Positions 50,145-60,958 of a stretch of DNA of 64,000 nt are shown here, piece by piece. Numbering within the stretch: position 1 is the first letter of the stretch; each line of letters starts with the position of its first letter. Source of the stretch: Ceratorhiza oryzae-sativae (Eukaryota > Basidiomycota > Agaricomycetes > Cantharellales > Ceratobasidiaceae); the NCBI GenBank assembly GCA_030998015.1, contig JARWMV010000237.1, positions 1,550,001 to 1,614,000 on the forward strand. The letters run 5' to 3'. Position numbers and translations under genes: made by a program. The notes under the pieces were generated by a model that saw nothing but the letters and a program-made list of their open reading frames with translations, did no database searches and was not told the origin of the DNA.

Positions 50145-52440
50145 CTATGTATTCATTGACTGTTTTCTGCATAGATGGCCAGGTGAATTTCCTACTGACT
50201 ATTTCCATGATTCTAAACTGTCCTGGGTGACCTGCTGCTGGGTTTCCATGGCAGCTTTCTAGTACAAGTTTACAGAGTTTCTTGTCATGTGGTAAATAGA
50301 TGCAGCCTTTGAATTGTAGCAGGCCTTTGTCCCACTCCCAGTCTTTGACCTTCTCACTTTTCTCCAAGGCTTCAATGACATTAGTCAGTTGCCTGCTGCC
50401 TGGGATTGCATTGCAGATGAGTTGTTCCAGGTCATGTCTGGGGTAATTTCTTCCACCCAAAGCTCTGAAATCTGCAAAAATTTTCCAGTTTGAGTAGAGC
50501 TTGGCTCTCACCCCCCCTTCTGGCAGATGTTGTGAGAGTCTTGACAGTATTTTTGCTCTTCTGTTCATTGCTCCTTGGATGTACAAGATTTTGAAGTTGA
50601 ATCTGGACAAGAATTTGTGCCATTGTGCCACTTGGCTGCTTAGTGGTTGGTTTGTTTTCCAATATTCCAGGTTTTTGTGATCTGAAATAATCCAGATTGG
50701 GTGTTCCAATCCTTCTAGTAAGTGGCACCAATGTTTCAGTGCCTTAACAATTGCCAGCATCTCCTTGTTGTATATGTTGTAATTGTGTTCTGCTGGGAGC
50801 ATTGCATATGACAAGTAGCTGACTGGGTGTAGTTGACTGTCTTATCCATATTGCATAAGTGCTGATCCTGTGGCATATTTGACACATCCAATTCAATGTA
50901 GAATGGTTTTGCCTGGTCTGGTTGAACCAGGAGTGGCACTTCTGTGAGTCTCTGCTTGAGTGTTTGGAAGGCCTCCTCTCACTCATCTGTCCATTCCAAT
51001 TGTATGTCTTTTTTGCATAACTCATACAAGCATTTGGCTGTTCTTGAAATGTCACAAATGAACTCTCTTAGCCAGTTGCAGAATCCTAGGAATTTGAGCA
51101 TTTCTGTGACATTTGTCAGCTTGTTCCATTTGACTGCCTTTTCCACCTTTGCTGGGTCCACCTTGATTCCTTCAGGGGATACCACAATGCCTAGGTAGTC
51201 AATTTCTGGTACATAGAAGAAACACTTTTCTAGTGTGCATTACAGCTCATGCCTTTTGAACCTTCTTAGGACCTCCTTTACATGTTTGTCATGGTCCTTC
51301 AGGTCCTTTGAGCAAATAAGCACATTGTTGATGTATACAACTATGTACACTCCCTCCAAGTCTTGAAGTATGTTGCATATCATGTTCATGAATGCAACTG
51401 GGGAGTTCATTGTGCCAAATTGCATGACAAGGGGCTCATACAGGCAGTATTTTGTTTTAAATGCTGATTTCCATTTGTCTCCCTCTTGTACCTGTACAGG
51501 TTGAATCCCCATTTAAGGTCCAGCTTGGTAAATAATTTAGCTTCCTGCAGGGTTTCAATTAGGTCTTGGATTTGGGGCAGTGGGTAGGCATTTGGGATAG
51601 TCATGCTGTTCAGTCTCCAGTAGTTGATGCACATGTGCAGTTTCCTGTTCTTCTTTTTGACAAATATCAAAAGGGAGGCCATCAGTTATTTAGATGGCCA
51701 GATGTGGCCATTCCTTAGTTGCCTGTCCAGGGTCTTGCAAAGTTCAGCATCTTCTTTCACTCCCACACTATAAACTGGTCCATGGCCAATTTTGGCATCT
51801 GGTTTTAGGTCCACTCTGAAGTCCACTACATGTGAGGTGGCAAAGGTTGCTCATCATCCTCTCCTGCAAAGATCTTTGGAATTCCTCATTTTTGGGAAGG
51901 GTGGTGTTCCCTTCTATTGCAGATAGTTGCAGGGTTTTTGGCTTGTTCACCCTTGAATGGATTGGCTGGGAGAGGCAGTGTCTGGAGCATATTGGCAAGT
52001 TGAAGTTCAGGACCTTTGTTTTGCAGTTGATGTGTGGGTTGTGATACTTAAGCCATGACGTTCCCAGTACAAGGACATTTTTCCCTACATTGATCACATA
52101 GGTGCTCAGTATTTCTCAGTGCCCTTGCATGACTAGTTCAAAGTTGCAATATGTATTGACCTTCCAGAGTCAATTTCCCTACCATCAATGACTGTTAACT
52201 TCCTAGGGTTTCTCAGCTTTTGGGTGGGTATTTGGTACTGTTTAACCAACTTTTCATGTATGAATATTGAAGTGGCACCTGAGTCAATCATAGCCCAGCC
52301 TGTGAATTTTTTCATTGTATAAGGTGACCTTTGTTTGGAAGTATTACTCAGGGGGAAGGTGTGAAAGAAGAATCAGAGTTGGGATTAATTTCCAAGAGAC
52401 ATACATTTGAAATCCTTACATGCATTTTCCTTTTGTACAA
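50145..52440 (-). pseudogene. Element P pol, 5' part (protease, RT, RNase H, integrase start)
   Basis: Minus-strand order: protease with WAMIDSGATSIFIHEKLV (52,315-52,133), RT with MCINYWRLNSMTIPNAYPLP and FTKLDLKWGFN (51,682-51,500), VVYINNVLICSK where YxDD is expected (about 51,330), RNase H (50,930-50,750) and integrase start KLVLESCHGNPAAGHPGQFR to NEYI at 50,150. The catalytic Asp-Asp of RT is Asn-Asn, so this polymerase is dead. It continues at 31,074. Confidence 0.87.
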
Positions 52441-53845
52441 TATTCAAAATTGAGCCCAAGACAGCCTTCCAGGAACTGCCTGAGCGTAGTCTTTTAAAGA
52501 CTTGTCTTCACTGGTTTTGAGCCCCTCTATGACTGCCTTGTATCCTGACATATTCTGTGATGCAAATTTTGCAGCAATGTGCCCCTTTCCTCCACAGTTG
52601 TGGTATATAATTGGTCCCTTGCCTTTTGCTGCAGAGTCTAGGTCCATGGCATCTGGGTCCCTTGCCTTCTGGGCTACTGGGAGGTGGCTTTCCTTCCAGA
52701 TCTCTTTAAACAATGTTTGGACATTTGATGCAGAGTTGCCCCATTTGACTGTGGGGACAGTCTGCCCCTTGGTGTTTTGTCCAGTCAACACAACCTGTCC
52801 TTTCACTGCCTTGCCATCCTTGATGGTATAGATCCAGTCCCCTTTGGTGATTGTTCACATGTGTGTTGCTTGTTGACACAGGGGTAACAGTTTTGGTGGT
52901 GGTAGTGGTAGCCTTGGCAGCAGTGTGCATTCTTCTGCTCCCAAAGGAGATGAGGTGTCAATTGATGTCCAGTGCCCTCTGGGTGACTTCTGCAAGAATA
53001 TGCATTGTTGGGTCATAGTTCTGAACAACCATGGAATTGTAAATCTTGTCAGATAGTCTTGCATAGAACTGGTTGCAGAGAGCAGCATTGTTATACGCAA
53101 GACATGTCAAGTACAGGTTGAATAGTGTGAGGTAGTCTTGCAAATTCTTGGTTTGCTTCAGCTTCTGCCACTTCTCATGATAGTTTTCATTGTGATTGAC
53201 ATTGCTGTATTGTACCCCAAATTCTTGCCAGAAGAGATCTGTGTCATGCAACCAGGGGACATTGGTATGGTTGATGATTTCTTGTTTGAAGTATACATTT
53301 GCCCATTCAGTTGCTGGCCCATCTAGACATGACATGATGTAAGCAATTTGCTGGTTGGCAGTAGTGTTGGGCATGTTGGTTGTGATATATTGCATGCATG
53401 AGATTCAGAATGAGGTAGCATCCTCTTGCTCATTGCCATCAAACTTGGTAGGGGATGCCATTTTCACCTTGATAGTGTTTCCCCCAGTAGTTGGTTGGGG
53501 TTGTGGCATTTGTGCAGGAGGGGTTACTTGTGGGGCAGGTGCAGCCTGGTTCCTGGTCAGGGCATTCAAGGTTTGTTGAATTTGTGCCAGGATGGCACTC
53601 AGGGTATTCAAGTTTGCTGCCAGGCTGTCAACCTTGGTGTTGGTAGTGTGGATTTCATTGGTCATCTGCTGCTGCACATCATTGTGCCTTGTTGTAGCAT
53701 TCATGTCAATGTTGCCAACATTGGACTGGAGCACCCCAATGGCGTTACTGATGGCATCAATATTTGAACACAAGTCTTGGATCTGCCCTTCCATTGTGCA
53801 TGTGGTCCATATTGGCTGTGTTGGTGTGGCCCCTTGAGAGGTAGA
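52441..53845 (-). pseudogene. Element P gag
   Basis: The frame reads LSTSQGATPTQPIWTTCT from about 53,845 (the ATG of E3 is CTG here), then MEGQIQDLCSNIDAISNAIG, a capsid-like part with MSCLDGPATEWANVYF (53,395-52,958), and a C-terminal zinc-knuckle relic YHNCGGKGHIAAKF in which two of the three cysteines are lost. A stop near 53,405 and a frame change near 52,930 are visible. Confidence 0.82.
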
Positions 53846-53894
53846 CAGGGTTGGAAGGAAATAGGGGAATCTAATTCAAATGACAGAGGCAATG

Positions 53895-54784
53895 GGCTAG
53901 TACAGGAAAATCTTGGGTATGCAGTTTCTGTAGAACTTCTGCTTGCTGTTGACAGTGATTTCAAAAATTGGGTAATAGTTCTGGCCTGAAAAAAATAGAC
54001 AAACATCCTTAAAATCTAAACACCCCTTCTCAAATTTATCCTGGTATAGTATGGGGATTTCTTTCAGCTTATTTTGGTCCCAGCAAAGTGGTTCTGGGTA
54101 GTATCTCCTCAAGGTGTTGTTGTGCAACAGCCTTGATTTCTGGTTCAGGCACAGGAGACAGCATGCAACTCAGTTGGTGGTTAATGGGGGAAGGTGAGGC
54201 TGCTAGGGAGCAGGCATACTGCTGGCCAATAGACTGCAGGTATAGGCAGCTTAGTCTATTCAATTGATGTAGTATTTTGGTGTATTATTCCTCCTTCTTT
54301 TGGATGACACTGGTGAGGCAGTTGCTGACATCTTCAGTGATTAGTTTTTCTGCTTTAAAATTTTCTGCCTTGTCTTGGTAGTAGCAGGCATTGTCCTGTG
54401 CACATTGAGCTTGATAGAGCAAGTATGAGATAAGGTTGCAGTCAAGTGGATCAGCCAGCTTAGAGATTGGAGTGATGATGGAGGTGATATCCATGTATAA
54501 AGGTGTGCTCCTTTGGGCAGTAGGGGCAGCAGGCAGGGAAGGTCACTTGGTTGGGGTGACAACAGAAGTGGCACTCAGGACCACCAGGGGATGTTATGAA
54601 CTGTTGCTGGGCACAGTTCACTTTTTTGGGGTTTGACCTTGTTGATGATAACATGGTTAAAGTCAACATGTCTGTTGTTTTCAAGGATGTTGTCAATAGA
54701 GTTGAGGGTGAAGCAGCAGATGGATAGATGGCCAAACCAACTGCAGAGAGGGCAGCAATCTTCTTTGCTAAAGGTAGTAGCCAT
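53895..54784 (-). pseudogene. Element P ORF0: cysteine-rich frame upstream of gag
   Basis: Starts MATTFSKEDCCPLCSWFGHL at 54,784. After a frame change near 54,610 it continues with PGGPECHFCCHPNQVTFPAC and CPYCPKEHTF; a further frame has a helical part (DNACYYQDKAENFKAEKLIT), and 54,127-53,897 encodes the C-terminal domain NNTLRRYYPEPLCWDQNKLK and FSGQNYYPIFEITVNSKQ. Order and motifs match E3's ORF0. Confidence 0.62.
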
Positions 54785-55022
54785 GACTGGCAGCTAGAGA
54801 AAATGTGTTCTGCCACAGTGTACTTGTCCAAGGCAAGAAGGTAATGTATCCCACATTACAGGAATAGGAAGGTGAACTCCATTACCCAACTACTGAAGGG
54901 CAAAGGGTAACCCCACCTCTTGTTTATGAAAGAGATTAGAGAGCCAAAGCTTGTTCTGATGCACTAGAGGCTCAGTTTGTCAATAAGCTGCTGTTACAGC
55001 ACTTCAATTGGAATAGAGCTTT

Positions 55023-55548
55023 TGTCAGAGCCAATGACCTGAACAACAAAGCCTAACACTGGTGAGGCAAAGGCAGACCTATGGGCTATGACAGCTGAAG
55101 GTCAAACCACAATGTCTAGAGGTGGATGTGCAGTGAGGGGAGGTGATGCTATGACACACAGGGAAGTAAGAAGTGTGCTTGTGCTAAAGAGCACTGGGCA
55201 GAGACTGATTGGCTTGGTGACTGCTCAGGTAGAAGGTGGGATGTTTGACAGGAGGTTGAGTTCTGAGGCTTAAGGATCTCAGACTCTCCCTGATACATTC
55301 AAAGGTGAGGCAGTACATGTGAAATAAGAATCTAGACAAAATTGTATGATAACAGAAGTGGTGCTACATCAACAGAATATTCTGGAATGCATCAACAATG
55401 GTCAACAACAACAAGGTCACATGACTCAGTCAATAATTCTACAGATATATCTTAATAAACAGGACTTGTCCATGAAAGCAGAAAAATAGAGATAAGATAA
55501 ATCATAATAAATTGGAATAAATCTGTGCTCATGGTCTCAGCCATGACA
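55023..55548 (-). repeat. Solo LTR, family D, copy 2
   Basis: 526 bp, TGTCAGAGCC...CAGCCATGACA, perfect TSD GCTTT (55,018-55,022 and 55,549-55,553). It splits the element P leader: the rejoined AATAGAGCTTTGTGGAGG matches the E3 leader at about 48,210. Confidence 0.9.
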
Positions 55549-55700
55549 GCTTTGTGGAGGCACAGATAGGGCAGCAATTACTCATTGCTGTGGATGGGTG
55601 GAGTGGGATTGTGGAAGGCAATAAGGAGTCTTGAGACAATGGCAACAGTGATTGGGACAGCAGAGGCGGGGGTTCAGGTGATACTGAACCTACAAGTTAC

Positions 55701-55711
55701 AAACTTGACCT
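55701..55711 (-). promoter_or_regulatory. Putative self-primer binding site of P
   Basis: AGGTCAAGTTT on the minus strand, 2 nt from the 5' LTR, fully complementary to AAACTTGACCT in P's 3' LTR (about 28,955-28,968). Confidence 0.6.
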
Positions 55712-55713
55712 AA

Positions 55714-57638
55714 TGTCAGCAGTGACAAGTCAAGTTGCAGTGTGTAGAGATGTCAGGTGAGAAATTTGCCAGTTACCCACACCTGCAGCTGGTAACTGGC
55801 ACCCTAAGACCCCTACCTGCACCTGCACCTGCACCCACAGCCAGTATGCTGGTATACCTGCAGTATCCAGCATTTTACCTGCATTCCTGCTGTTTCAGGT
55901 ATACCCATGGTTAAGTGTCACTGCAAGCTTACAATGTATATACCATAAAATAGGGAAAATTCATAAATTTCTAATGATATATAACACGTCCTGTACAAAA
56001 CATTCTAGTGCCCATTGCAGTCCAAACAGCATGGAAGTGAATCCATTAAAAGGGCAACACTTTTGCAAAACTCATTGCAACTGTTAGCTTATGTACTCAT
56101 AAAATGTGCAAAACTTACAGCTTTTCAACCATATACACATCACATGTGTGAAAAATCTCAGTCATGAGATTGCAAGGCTTTTGTCCTGGAAAATAATCTC
56201 CAAATTTGCACAGCCCTGATTTCAAAATCAAGCAGGCATTTCCAAACAAATATAATGGTTCCAGTGGACTCAGAGTGTTAGAAAACCCCTAAATTGTATA
56301 GCATTGTGCTCATAACTAAGTCCCATGTAGGTGAACTCACTCCCTCTGCCATGATTTCCAGCTGATGCCCATTTCCCCTGTGTCAGGACAAGCAAACTCA
56401 CCAAATGGACATGTAGATGAGTATTACAGGTCACTCTACTACAGTAATAAGGTGCTCTGAGTCCATCTAGATCATCAGAAACCCTTCAAACTCCCTCAGA
56501 CATGCTGGAGAGGGGATTCAGCTGTAATTTCAGTACTAAGGGGTATGCTTCCCCTGTTTAACCCTCTAAATCTTGTCCAAATGAGCAGAAATTTTGTAGG
56601 TAGCATCTCTTATACCTATCACATCTATCTAGTACAAGGGAGCATCATTTGAACAGTGGAATTCACTGGTAGTTTTTGGACTGTTAGGGGTTTCCCCCCC
56701 TGTATTTCCCCTATAACTTATGCTACAGTAATGCTATGAAGCTGAAATCAGTATCTTTGAGCTCTCCTGACTCATGTGCATCTAATTATATATATACATT
56801 AAGTATTTGGTGAGTTTTGAAAGTGGCCACTGGTCTGTGCTTTGTGGAGGGTTATTTTCCAAACATATTTGCTTGTGATCCTCCCTTAGAAAAATTTTAT
56901 TGCCTATGTGTTATATATGGTTAGAAAGCTAGATCTTCACTATATTTAATGGTGCTATTTACAAACAATTGTGGCAATGTTTTGTGTTACCTCATTCTGC
57001 TCTTGCAGCCATCCTTGCTGCTCTTGTGGCCCAGTATCTGCAGGTATGGCAGCACTTGTTTGCAGGTTACCATGGGTTACCTGCCTAGTTACCTGCAGAT
57101 TTTGGGCTGTACCTGCACCTGCACCCACACCCCACAGCAGGTATTTGCAGGTATTTTTACTTGCAGAACACCAGTATACCAGCTGTGGGTTTCTCAGGCA
57201 ACATGCCTAACAGTGTGGACACCTTATATCACAGGGTCAGAGCCTGAAGATGACTTGGCAATGATGGCAAGGATGGTAAGGGGAATGGCAACATGTTGCA
57301 AGGCAGGGAGCAAGAAAAGAATAAGACTTGTAATTGATGAGGAGGTCAAGTTCATGAGGAAACCTTGTCAAACTTGACCTGGTTTATGTACAATCTTCAA
57401 GCCACAACAAAACAAACACATGTATACTACAAGTCACATTACTAAGTGATAGAAGCTGCTGCAGAGCTGCAGAATTTCACATCAAAGTTGAAATACATCT
57501 TGGTCAGCAGTCTGGAACATTCTGTGAGCACATGATACAGTTGTCCCACAAAAGCAAAGTGTGTCTTGAAAATGTCCTTAAAAATTGTAATAAATCAAAA
57601 AAATTATATGGTGAATATATGCATGTCAGGTCATCACA
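55714..57638 (-). repeat. 5' LTR of element P (probably a P/O hybrid), split by a hAT-like element
   Basis: The LTR parts are 55,714-55,744 and 57,210-57,638. It starts TGTCAGCAGTGAC and ends GGTCATCACA, followed by CTTGC, the TSD of element O. Its right end therefore belongs to O, its left end adjoins P's primer site. Confidence 0.78.
55745..57209. mobile_element. Non-autonomous hAT-like element, 1,465 bp
   Basis: Begins TAGAGATGTCAGGTGAGAAA and ends TTTCTCAGGCAACATGCCTA, so the termini are inverted TAGNNATGT...TGAGAAA. Flanks GCAGTGTG and ACAGTGTG match at 7 of 8 bases. Both subterminal regions (about 55,780-55,880 and 57,040-57,160) are crowded with ACCTGCA words, as hAT transposase-binding regions often are. 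No transposase frame is visible. Confidence 0.8.
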
Positions 57639-57868
57639 CTTGCTATCCTTGCTTTTATACTATTCTAACCAAGGGAGTGACTAAGTATACATACAGGATG
57701 AGTCAGAATGAATGGCAGTGACCAGTCACCCAGTTACTAATAGTAGTACATCCATCATTCATCAAGAAAATAGGATGAGTAAGGAAGAAAGGCAGTGATC
57801 AGTAAGCAAGTGGAGGTTGCTTACTCATGAAGTGGAAGTGGTCAAACCACAAGACAAAGACAGTAGTG

Positions 57869-58284
57869 TCATGAACTACTCAGCAGTCATCACAGAACAA
57901 GGGAGTCAATCTACTGTACTGGCAAGAGAATAATATTGCTTACATAAAAGTGCTGAGTGCTTCAACTTGTTTGGGCCTACTTGGTACATATGTCCCACTG
58001 TGTCTGCCTGCCATGGGACATGGGACATCCCTGAGCATTGGTGGCTGTATAGCATGCAAGACACCAAGAATCCTGCAGCCCCCTGGATACATAACAGCCA
58101 ACTAAGAACCAAGACTGCAGGTAGCTACACATAGTCCTATGGGCTGTGATTACAATATAGCCCCACACATACACTGCTGTGTTGTGATTAATGAGTTCTC
58201 CAAGCAGCAGTTGCTAATCTATCATGAATTTATCAGTCAATGATCAGTTTCACTGGCACATATAGTACAAAATTGAGTGTAGAT
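57869..58284. other. Unassigned 416 bp
   Basis: Begins TGTCATGAACTACTC directly after the truncated LTR-C half and ends at the TSD of the next LTR-C copy. No reading frame or repeat partner in the window was recognised. Confidence 0.4.
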
Positions 58285-58942
58285 TGTCACAACCTCTGAA
58301 AGTGGTTGTTGAGCTTTGCTTTACAACTGGCTAAATGCCCTAAAGGGGTCTGGACTCTGTCCTGACTACTGCTGATGCATGGCTTGTATTGGCTGGATGA
58401 CTTGTGTGTGTCTTCTATCTTGTGGCTGATGGACACCTGTTGCTGAGTAAGCAACTGTGGACAGCAGCTATGTCAGGTGCTTAGGGCTGGGGCTTGCAAC
58501 ATGGCCTTCACTCAAGGCCCTTCTAGCCATTACTTAAGCTAATAAGTCAGCTAGGGACTGTTCTTCACTCTGGATGCTTTTAGAGGGGAATTGACAAGGT
58601 AGAGCAAGCTGGGGTAGACTGGCTTGCTCTTCTTGCTTTTATACTATTCTAACTAAGGGAGTGACTAAGTGTACATGCAGGATGAGTAAGAATGAATGGC
58701 AGTGATCAGTCAGCCTGTTACTAATAATAGTACATCCATCACTCAGCAAGTAACTCATAATAGTAGGATGAGTAAGGTGACTGGCAGAGATCAGTAAGCA
58801 AGCAACTAATAATAGGACATGGCTCAGTAAGCAAGTGGAGGTGCTTACTCATGGAGGGAAGGTGGTCAAGCCACAAGATGAAAGTGGTAAACAAAGGAAA
58901 AAATGATGGTCAGCCTTGAGACCTTGATTGTGGCTCATAACA
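58285..58942 (-). repeat. Solo LTR, family C, copy 3
   Basis: 658 bp, TGTCACAACCTCTG...GGCTCATAACA, with perfect TSD TAGAT (58,280-58,284 and 58,943-58,947). Confidence 0.9.
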
Positions 58943-59011
58943 TAGATGCACTCTTGTGATTAGTTTAGTGCAGCATCTAGGAGTTCAAGGGCTGATAGAG
59001 TCAATGCTAAT

Positions 59012-59648
59012 TGTCAAGACCCCTCCATCTCCTTGTCTCTGTTGATTCCTTAAGTAGTGGCTATTTTGTCACTGGTAATTTGCAGTATATATTGATAGTA
59101 TTTAGGTAGTATGTATGGGCAATCCCTGTGGTTGACAAGATAAAGCAAGCTGGGGCCTACAGGCTTGCTTTCAATGAGTTATATACCCTTCAAGGTATGA
59201 GTCAGACTGTTCCACAGTCTGCAGTAGGTCATGGGTCACATGTGGTGTAAACAAGTATTAGGTAAGTTTCCCTTAGGGTTGTTGTGGCTCCAAATCTTAT
59301 AGAGCTGCACAAGGTCTAAGGGTTATGTGATTTAAGCACTGAGATCACATGATAACTTGCTCCTTGCTCCAAGTTACAATGGAGAGAATTGCAGGAGCAA
59401 GTTAGGTAACCCCTGTAAATGCCAAGGTCATGTGATGTGTTAAGCACCAGGGTCACATGACAACTTGCTCCTTGCTCCAAGTTACAATGGAGAGAATTGC
59501 AGGAGCAAGTTAGATAACTACTGTAAGCACTAGGATAAGCATGGAGGTCACATGACCTTGTTTATAGCTTGTTCAACTTAGGAGAAAATGCTATAAACTA
59601 TAGGCTAATTCTCTTGTTACATTATGGCAGTCTGTGCAGGTCATAACA
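59012..59648 (+). repeat. LTR family G, copy 2
   Basis: 637 bp, TGTCAAGACCCC...GCAGGTCATAACA, closely similar to 29,632-30,270, flanked by CTAAT and CTAAG (4 of 5). It has the same two hairpin units at about 59,350-59,520. Probably solo; I saw no partner LTR downstream. Confidence 0.82.
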
Positions 59649-60958
59649 CTAAGACTTATTGCCAAACAAGAAAATGGCTTGTTGAGTCAAATAACCTGTC
59701 TTCTGTAATTCATCATGAGTATTTAACTGAGCCATCCTGTCTCTTGGTAAACCTTACACTTATTATGTCCCTTGAATCATCTATGTCTATTGTTCTCCTG
59801 CAACGCATCCTTGACCAACTCAAAGTGGAGGCTGGTCAACTGGTTGATGCTATGATTGACCATTTTGGCAACATCCCTCCACCCCCAAAGTCCCAATTTG
59901 TGTTGCTTTCGCCTCTCAATCCAACTATATTTAATTCTCTAGATGGTCTGGATGATTCCTATGTACATTTACTTGCACTTCCTTCTCCAAGTCCTTTGCA
60001 ACTTTCTTATATTTGCAGTTTACTCCAGGAAACATTGTCTAATAGCCCTGCCAGTACTCCTAATAGTTATTTGGACACAGGTATCTCACCCAGCAATACT
60101 TCCAATCCTGTGTGCACCCCAACAACAACTTTGCCCTTGAGCATGGGGCTAGATTGCAATCTCAAACAGCCCTCCCCAGCACAAACAAAGCTCCAACACA
60201 CTACTCTATTGTTCAAGTCAATCTCTCAAGAAGAATAGCAATACAGGAAAAGCACCAATACACTGATTGTCTAGCAGAGCAAGAAGACAAGGCAGCACAG
60301 TTTGCATATCTCAAACTACAGAAGCAGGCATAGAAGTGCAAGCTAGCAGATTTGCAAGCAAATACAGTGTGCTCACCAGAAGAAGGCTTGTAAAGCTGCC
60401 CAGAATGCAAAGAAGCATGAAAACAATACACAGCTAAGTATTTGGATGGCAGTGTTATAATGCACATATTCATGTCACCAATCTGTGTAGCAATTATCTA
60501 CAGTTCTTCCTTCCTTGCCCAACACATGGCAGTCTATCTCCTCCCTCTCCAGACCTTATAGCTCAATTAATATCACTGTTGCTTGTCAAGATCCCAATAA
60601 ACCCACCAATCAACAAGTTCCTCTCCATCCAATGTGTTGAATTAACTGGTGTCATGAAATTTATTGGAGCTTGATTGAATCTAGTACCCAAGCAGTTGGG
60701 CATCCTTGGAGACTGTTTAAGATTGTAAACCAGCTTAAGTCAATGACTACAATACCTGCCAGTACCTTTGTACATGGCAGATTAGCCAATGGCAAGATCA
60801 TTGGTACCTGAATGTGTTGTGATGGACAGAGACTCACCTTTGATCTATCAAGGTGGGTGTCAACCTGTAACAGGTGCTGGCTACCAAGGTGTCTTTGTCA
60901 GTTTGTTCTGCTTAATCTATTTTTTATTGACAAATATTTTGTTACCACAACCAGCCAG
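59649..60958 (+). other. Decayed coding region, possible transposase N-terminal part; open frame 59,765-60,238
   Basis: A 157-codon frame from the ATG at 59,765 starts MSLESSMSIVLLQRILDQLK and ends FKSISQEE; it has no domain I recognise. Downstream, 60,239-60,470 encodes a glutamine/lysine-rich stretch broken by stops (KKACKAAQNAKKHENNTQLS), and about 60,645-60,810 another frame (ESSTQAVGHPWRLFKIVNQL). Being just upstream of the transposase remnant on the same strand, these may be its N-terminal half, but this is a guess. Confidence 0.35.

Larger units (their letters stand above)
23636..57638 (-). mobile_element. Ty3/gypsy chromodomain element O (outermost)
   Basis: The 3' LTR (23,636-24,065) and an LTR ending at 57,638 are flanked by the 5-bp TSD CTTGC (23,631-23,635 and 57,639-57,643). 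Read on the minus strand, only the 3' half of pol remains: reverse transcriptase end, RNase H, integrase and a chromodomain remnant. The rest of O is replaced by element P and everything inside it. The right-hand LTR is probably a P/O hybrid formed by recombination. Confidence 0.75.
28806..57638 (-). mobile_element. Ty3/gypsy chromodomain element P
   Basis: P's 3' LTR is 28,806-29,258. Its coding region is in two pieces, 29,263-31,074 and 50,145-54,784, separated by element E3. The integrase frame is seamless when one copy of the E3 TSD (CTATG) is removed: EYI on one side, AHCESC on the other. Its 5' LTR, 55,714-57,638, contains a hAT-like insertion. Left flank is AAACC in O's RT; no matching right flank exists, because the right flank belongs to O. 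Confidence 0.85.
23262..57868 (-). mobile_element. LTR family C copy, split by a 34-kb nested insertion
   Basis: Bases 23,262-23,635 and 57,639-57,868 are the two halves of one minus-orientation LTR-C. The left half starts TGTTGCAACC (consensus TGTCACAACC) and stops at GACTGGCTTGC. The right half resumes at CTTGCTATCCTTGC. The intact copy at 58,285 runs straight through this joint (GACTGGCTTGCTCTTCTTGC). The insertion duplicated CTTGC. The right half lacks the last 60-70 bp of the family, being cut off at about 57,868. Confidence 0.8.
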
